Below are positions 13,976 through 15,379 of a stretch of DNA of 15,379 nucleotides, piece after piece; position 1 is the first letter of the stretch, and each line of letters starts with the position of its first letter. The notes under the pieces are model-generated. The model was not told the DNA's origin and ran no database searches. It saw nothing but the letters and a program-made list of their open reading frames with translations. The position numbers and the translations under genes were made by a program. Origin of the DNA: Candidatus Eiseniibacteriota bacterium (GTDB lineage: Bacteria; Joyebacterota; Joyebacteria; Joyebacterales; Joyebacteraceae); assembly GCA_030639555.1 (NCBI GenBank), contig DAOWCM010000018.1:1-15379 (forward strand). The letters are read 5' to 3'.

Positions 13976-15202
13976 CTACTCGTATCTGAACGCGGCGACC
14001 GCCGCGGCCGAGAACACAACAGCGAATCCGAGAAGAACGAGCACCTGAGGCATGACGCCAGAGAGCGTATAGCCGCGGCTCATCAGGTTATGCATCGCGT
14101 CCATCGCCCAGCCGGTCGGTATGAGATGTCCGACCGTCTGGTAGGCTTGGGGCGTGATCTCGAGCGGCCACCAGAGCCCGCCGAGCGCGCACATCGTGAG
14201 CGAGAGGGCCAGTGAGAGGGTCTCGGCCCGCCTGGAACTCCTCGACAGGCTTCCGATCAGAACTGACAGGCCCGCGACGGCCGCGACGTACGCCGCGCCG
14301 ACGAGCGCGAGCGCCAGCATGCTGTCGCCCCAATCGACGCCGAACGCGAGCGCGCCGAACCCGATGAGGAACCAGAGCTGCACCGTTCCCACGACGAACC
14401 TCCACGCGAGGTTCGCGATGACTATCTCGCTCCTGCGCACCGGAGCGGTGAGGAGCCTGGCTAGCGTCTTCTCCCGTCTCTCCGTGACCAGCATGGACGA
14501 AAGCATCAGCCCGTTCAGGAGGACGAACATCAGGGCCATCGCCGGCGACGAGTGCTGGAAGCTCATGTCCGGCGCCTCCGACCGCGCGGGTCGTCCCAGT
14601 CTCTCGACTGCGACCGTCATCGACGGCCTCTCGAGTTCCTCGGAGACGAATGCCCGGATCGCCTGAGCAAGCTCGAGTTTCTTCTGCGCCGACGGTGTTC
14701 CGCGGACGGCCTCGTGCGCGTCCACGATGGCCCGCTCCGCCAGCTCCTCCGCGTTGAGCTTCGCGACGACTCTCTCGACGGCCTGGCGTGTGACAAGCGG
14801 GTTCATCCGCTCGGGGTTCCTGTGGAACGTGAGTTCTACGTGGTCCTGCGCGGTCAGCTTCTCGCTGTAGTCGCGCGGAATGACGAGGGCCGCCGACCTG
14901 TCGCCGTCCTCGACCAGGAGCCGGGCATCCTCGTCAGCATCATCACCTTCGAGCATCAGGAGGTCGATCTCGTCGGACCGCAGAATCGCTTCTAGCAGCT
15001 CCTCGCCCCGACTGCCCTCGTCCATGTTCGCGACCGTCAGGGCGTACCTCACGGGCGCATCGTCACCGCCGCCACCGCCCGAGAACGCGATGCCTGCTAC
15101 GAACGTGAAGACGATGGGCATCGCGAGCAGCCAGAAGAGCGCGGACCGGTCCGAAAGAAGCAGCCGCACGTTCATCGCCGCTATTGAGTAGATCCTCTTC
15201 AC
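13976..15202 (-). CDS. ABC-2 type transporter permease (NatB/YhaP-like)
   Basis: A 408-residue permease subunit of an ABC-2 type exporter (ABC2_membrane_3 family). One helix near the N terminus (SALFWLLAMPIVFTFVAGIA, about 20-39) is followed by a large extracytoplasmic domain (about 45-215) and then five or six helices to the C terminus, the standard layout. A Gly-rich run (SGGGGGDD) follows helix 1. The cytoplasmic segment TERREKTLARLLTAPVRRSE near the second helix group is the recognisable coupling region that contacts the ATPase. The GTG start (15200-15202) follows GGAAGGG, which overlaps the stop of the partial permease gene upstream, so the two subunits are coupled and probably form a heterodimer. 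Substrate could be a drug, ion-related compound or lipid; it cannot be told here. Confidence 0.9.
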   Translation of the reverse strand: MKRIYSIAAMNVRLLLSDRSALFWLLAMPIVFTFVAGIAFSGGGGGDDAPVRYALTVANMDEGSRGEELLEAILRSDEIDLLMLEGDDADEDARLLVEDGDRSAALVIPRDYSEKLTAQDHVELTFHRNPERMNPLVTRQAVERVVAKLNAEELAERAIVDAHEAVRGTPSAQKKLELAQAIRAFVSEELERPSMTVAVERLGRPARSEAPDMSFQHSSPAMALMFVLLNGLMLSSMLVTERREKTLARLLTAPVRRSEIVIANLAWRFVVGTVQLWFLIGFGALAFGVDWGDSMLALALVGAAYVAAVAGLSVLIGSLSRSSRRAETLSLALSLTMCALGGLWWPLEITPQAYQTVGHLIPTGWAMDAMHNLMSRGYTLSGVMPQVLVLLGFAVVFSAAAVAAFRYE

Positions 15203-15215
15203 GCGCGTCCCTTCC

Positions 15216-15379
15216 TCAAGCCCGCCTTCTGGCCAGCAGAAACACGGCCAACACGACGAACACGGCCGACATGGCCGAGATGATGGCGATCTCCTGCGTG
15301 ATGCCGGCGAGGCCTGCGTCGTCGAAGATCAGTTTCTTGAACCCACCGTGGGCCCAGTAGTTGAACGTGAAGCGCCCGA
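15216..15379 (-). CDS. ABC-2 type permease, C-terminal fragment (runs off the right edge)
   Basis: The last 53 residues of a second permease end with a stop at 15216-15218, 13 bases before the start of the 13976-15202 gene on the same strand. The visible end reads FNYWAHGGFKKLIFDDAGL, then a membrane helix (EIAIISAMSAVFVVLAVFLL) and a basic tail ARRRA. The Tyr-Trp-Ala region followed by a terminal helix is the usual end of ABC-2 permeases, which matches the tandem neighbour. The 5' part and the expected ATPase gene lie beyond 15379. The gene is incomplete because of the window boundary, not disruption. Confidence 0.8.
   Translation of the reverse strand, partial: GRFTFNYWAHGGFKKLIFDDAGLAGITQEIAIISAMSAVFVVLAVFLLARRRA

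Noticed and set aside
1..15379. CRISPR array, tRNA, transposase or phage genes
   Set aside because: No regularly spaced repeats, tRNA-like cloverleaf, transposase motif or terminal inverted repeats were seen anywhere in the window.

Overview
This is a GC-rich, densely packed bacterial window. It carries eleven complete genes on the + strand (189 to 13909), then two ABC-2 permease genes on the - strand that converge on them (13976 to the right edge, the second cut off). Start codons are mostly non-ATG: on my readings five TTG, four GTG and three ATG among twelve visible starts, and each has a Shine-Dalgarno (SD) match. The gene mix suggests an uncultured, high-GC, Gram-negative-type lineage (FCB-neighbouring candidate phylum or deltaproteobacterial-like). 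It includes a secreted DUF3160 protein, a DUF401 permease, an OPT transporter, a PHA-regulator domain and an ECF sigma factor. That placement is inference only; no rRNA or marker gene is present. I see no tRNA, rRNA, CRISPR array, insertion sequence or phage gene.

Left part (1-5046). A promoter-bearing leader precedes an ECF sigma factor that is translationally coupled to a nitroreductase-family flavoprotein. A DUF401 permease follows. Next comes a 131-base leader rich in hairpins, then an EamA-family (DMT) transporter whose stop overlaps the start of a secreted TPR protein (ATGA).

Middle (5066-11110). An OPT-family transporter is followed by a 209-base intergenic region with a good sigma-70-type promoter and three palindromes. 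The promoter reads into a small protein with the PHA-accumulation-regulator N-terminal domain. Then comes the most striking pair: a 756-residue fusion of an MFS transporter with an LpxL/HtrB/PatA-type acyltransferase, whose stop codon overlaps (TTGA) the start of a GT4 glycosyltransferase that looks like mycobacterial PimA. Acyltransferase plus PimA-like mannosyltransferase recalls the patA-pimA pair of actinobacterial phosphatidylinositol mannoside synthesis, here with a transporter fused on. This is the best candidate for an undescribed system: synthesis, acylation and possibly flipping of a glycolipid.

Right part (11111-15379). A short leader holds a perfect 7-bp hairpin and a doubtful 64-codon ORF. 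It precedes an XRE-cupin regulator, which is followed by an exported DUF3160 protein. After a short convergent intergenic gap, two tandem ABC-2 permease subunits lie on the - strand. Their ATPase is not in view and probably lies beyond the right edge.
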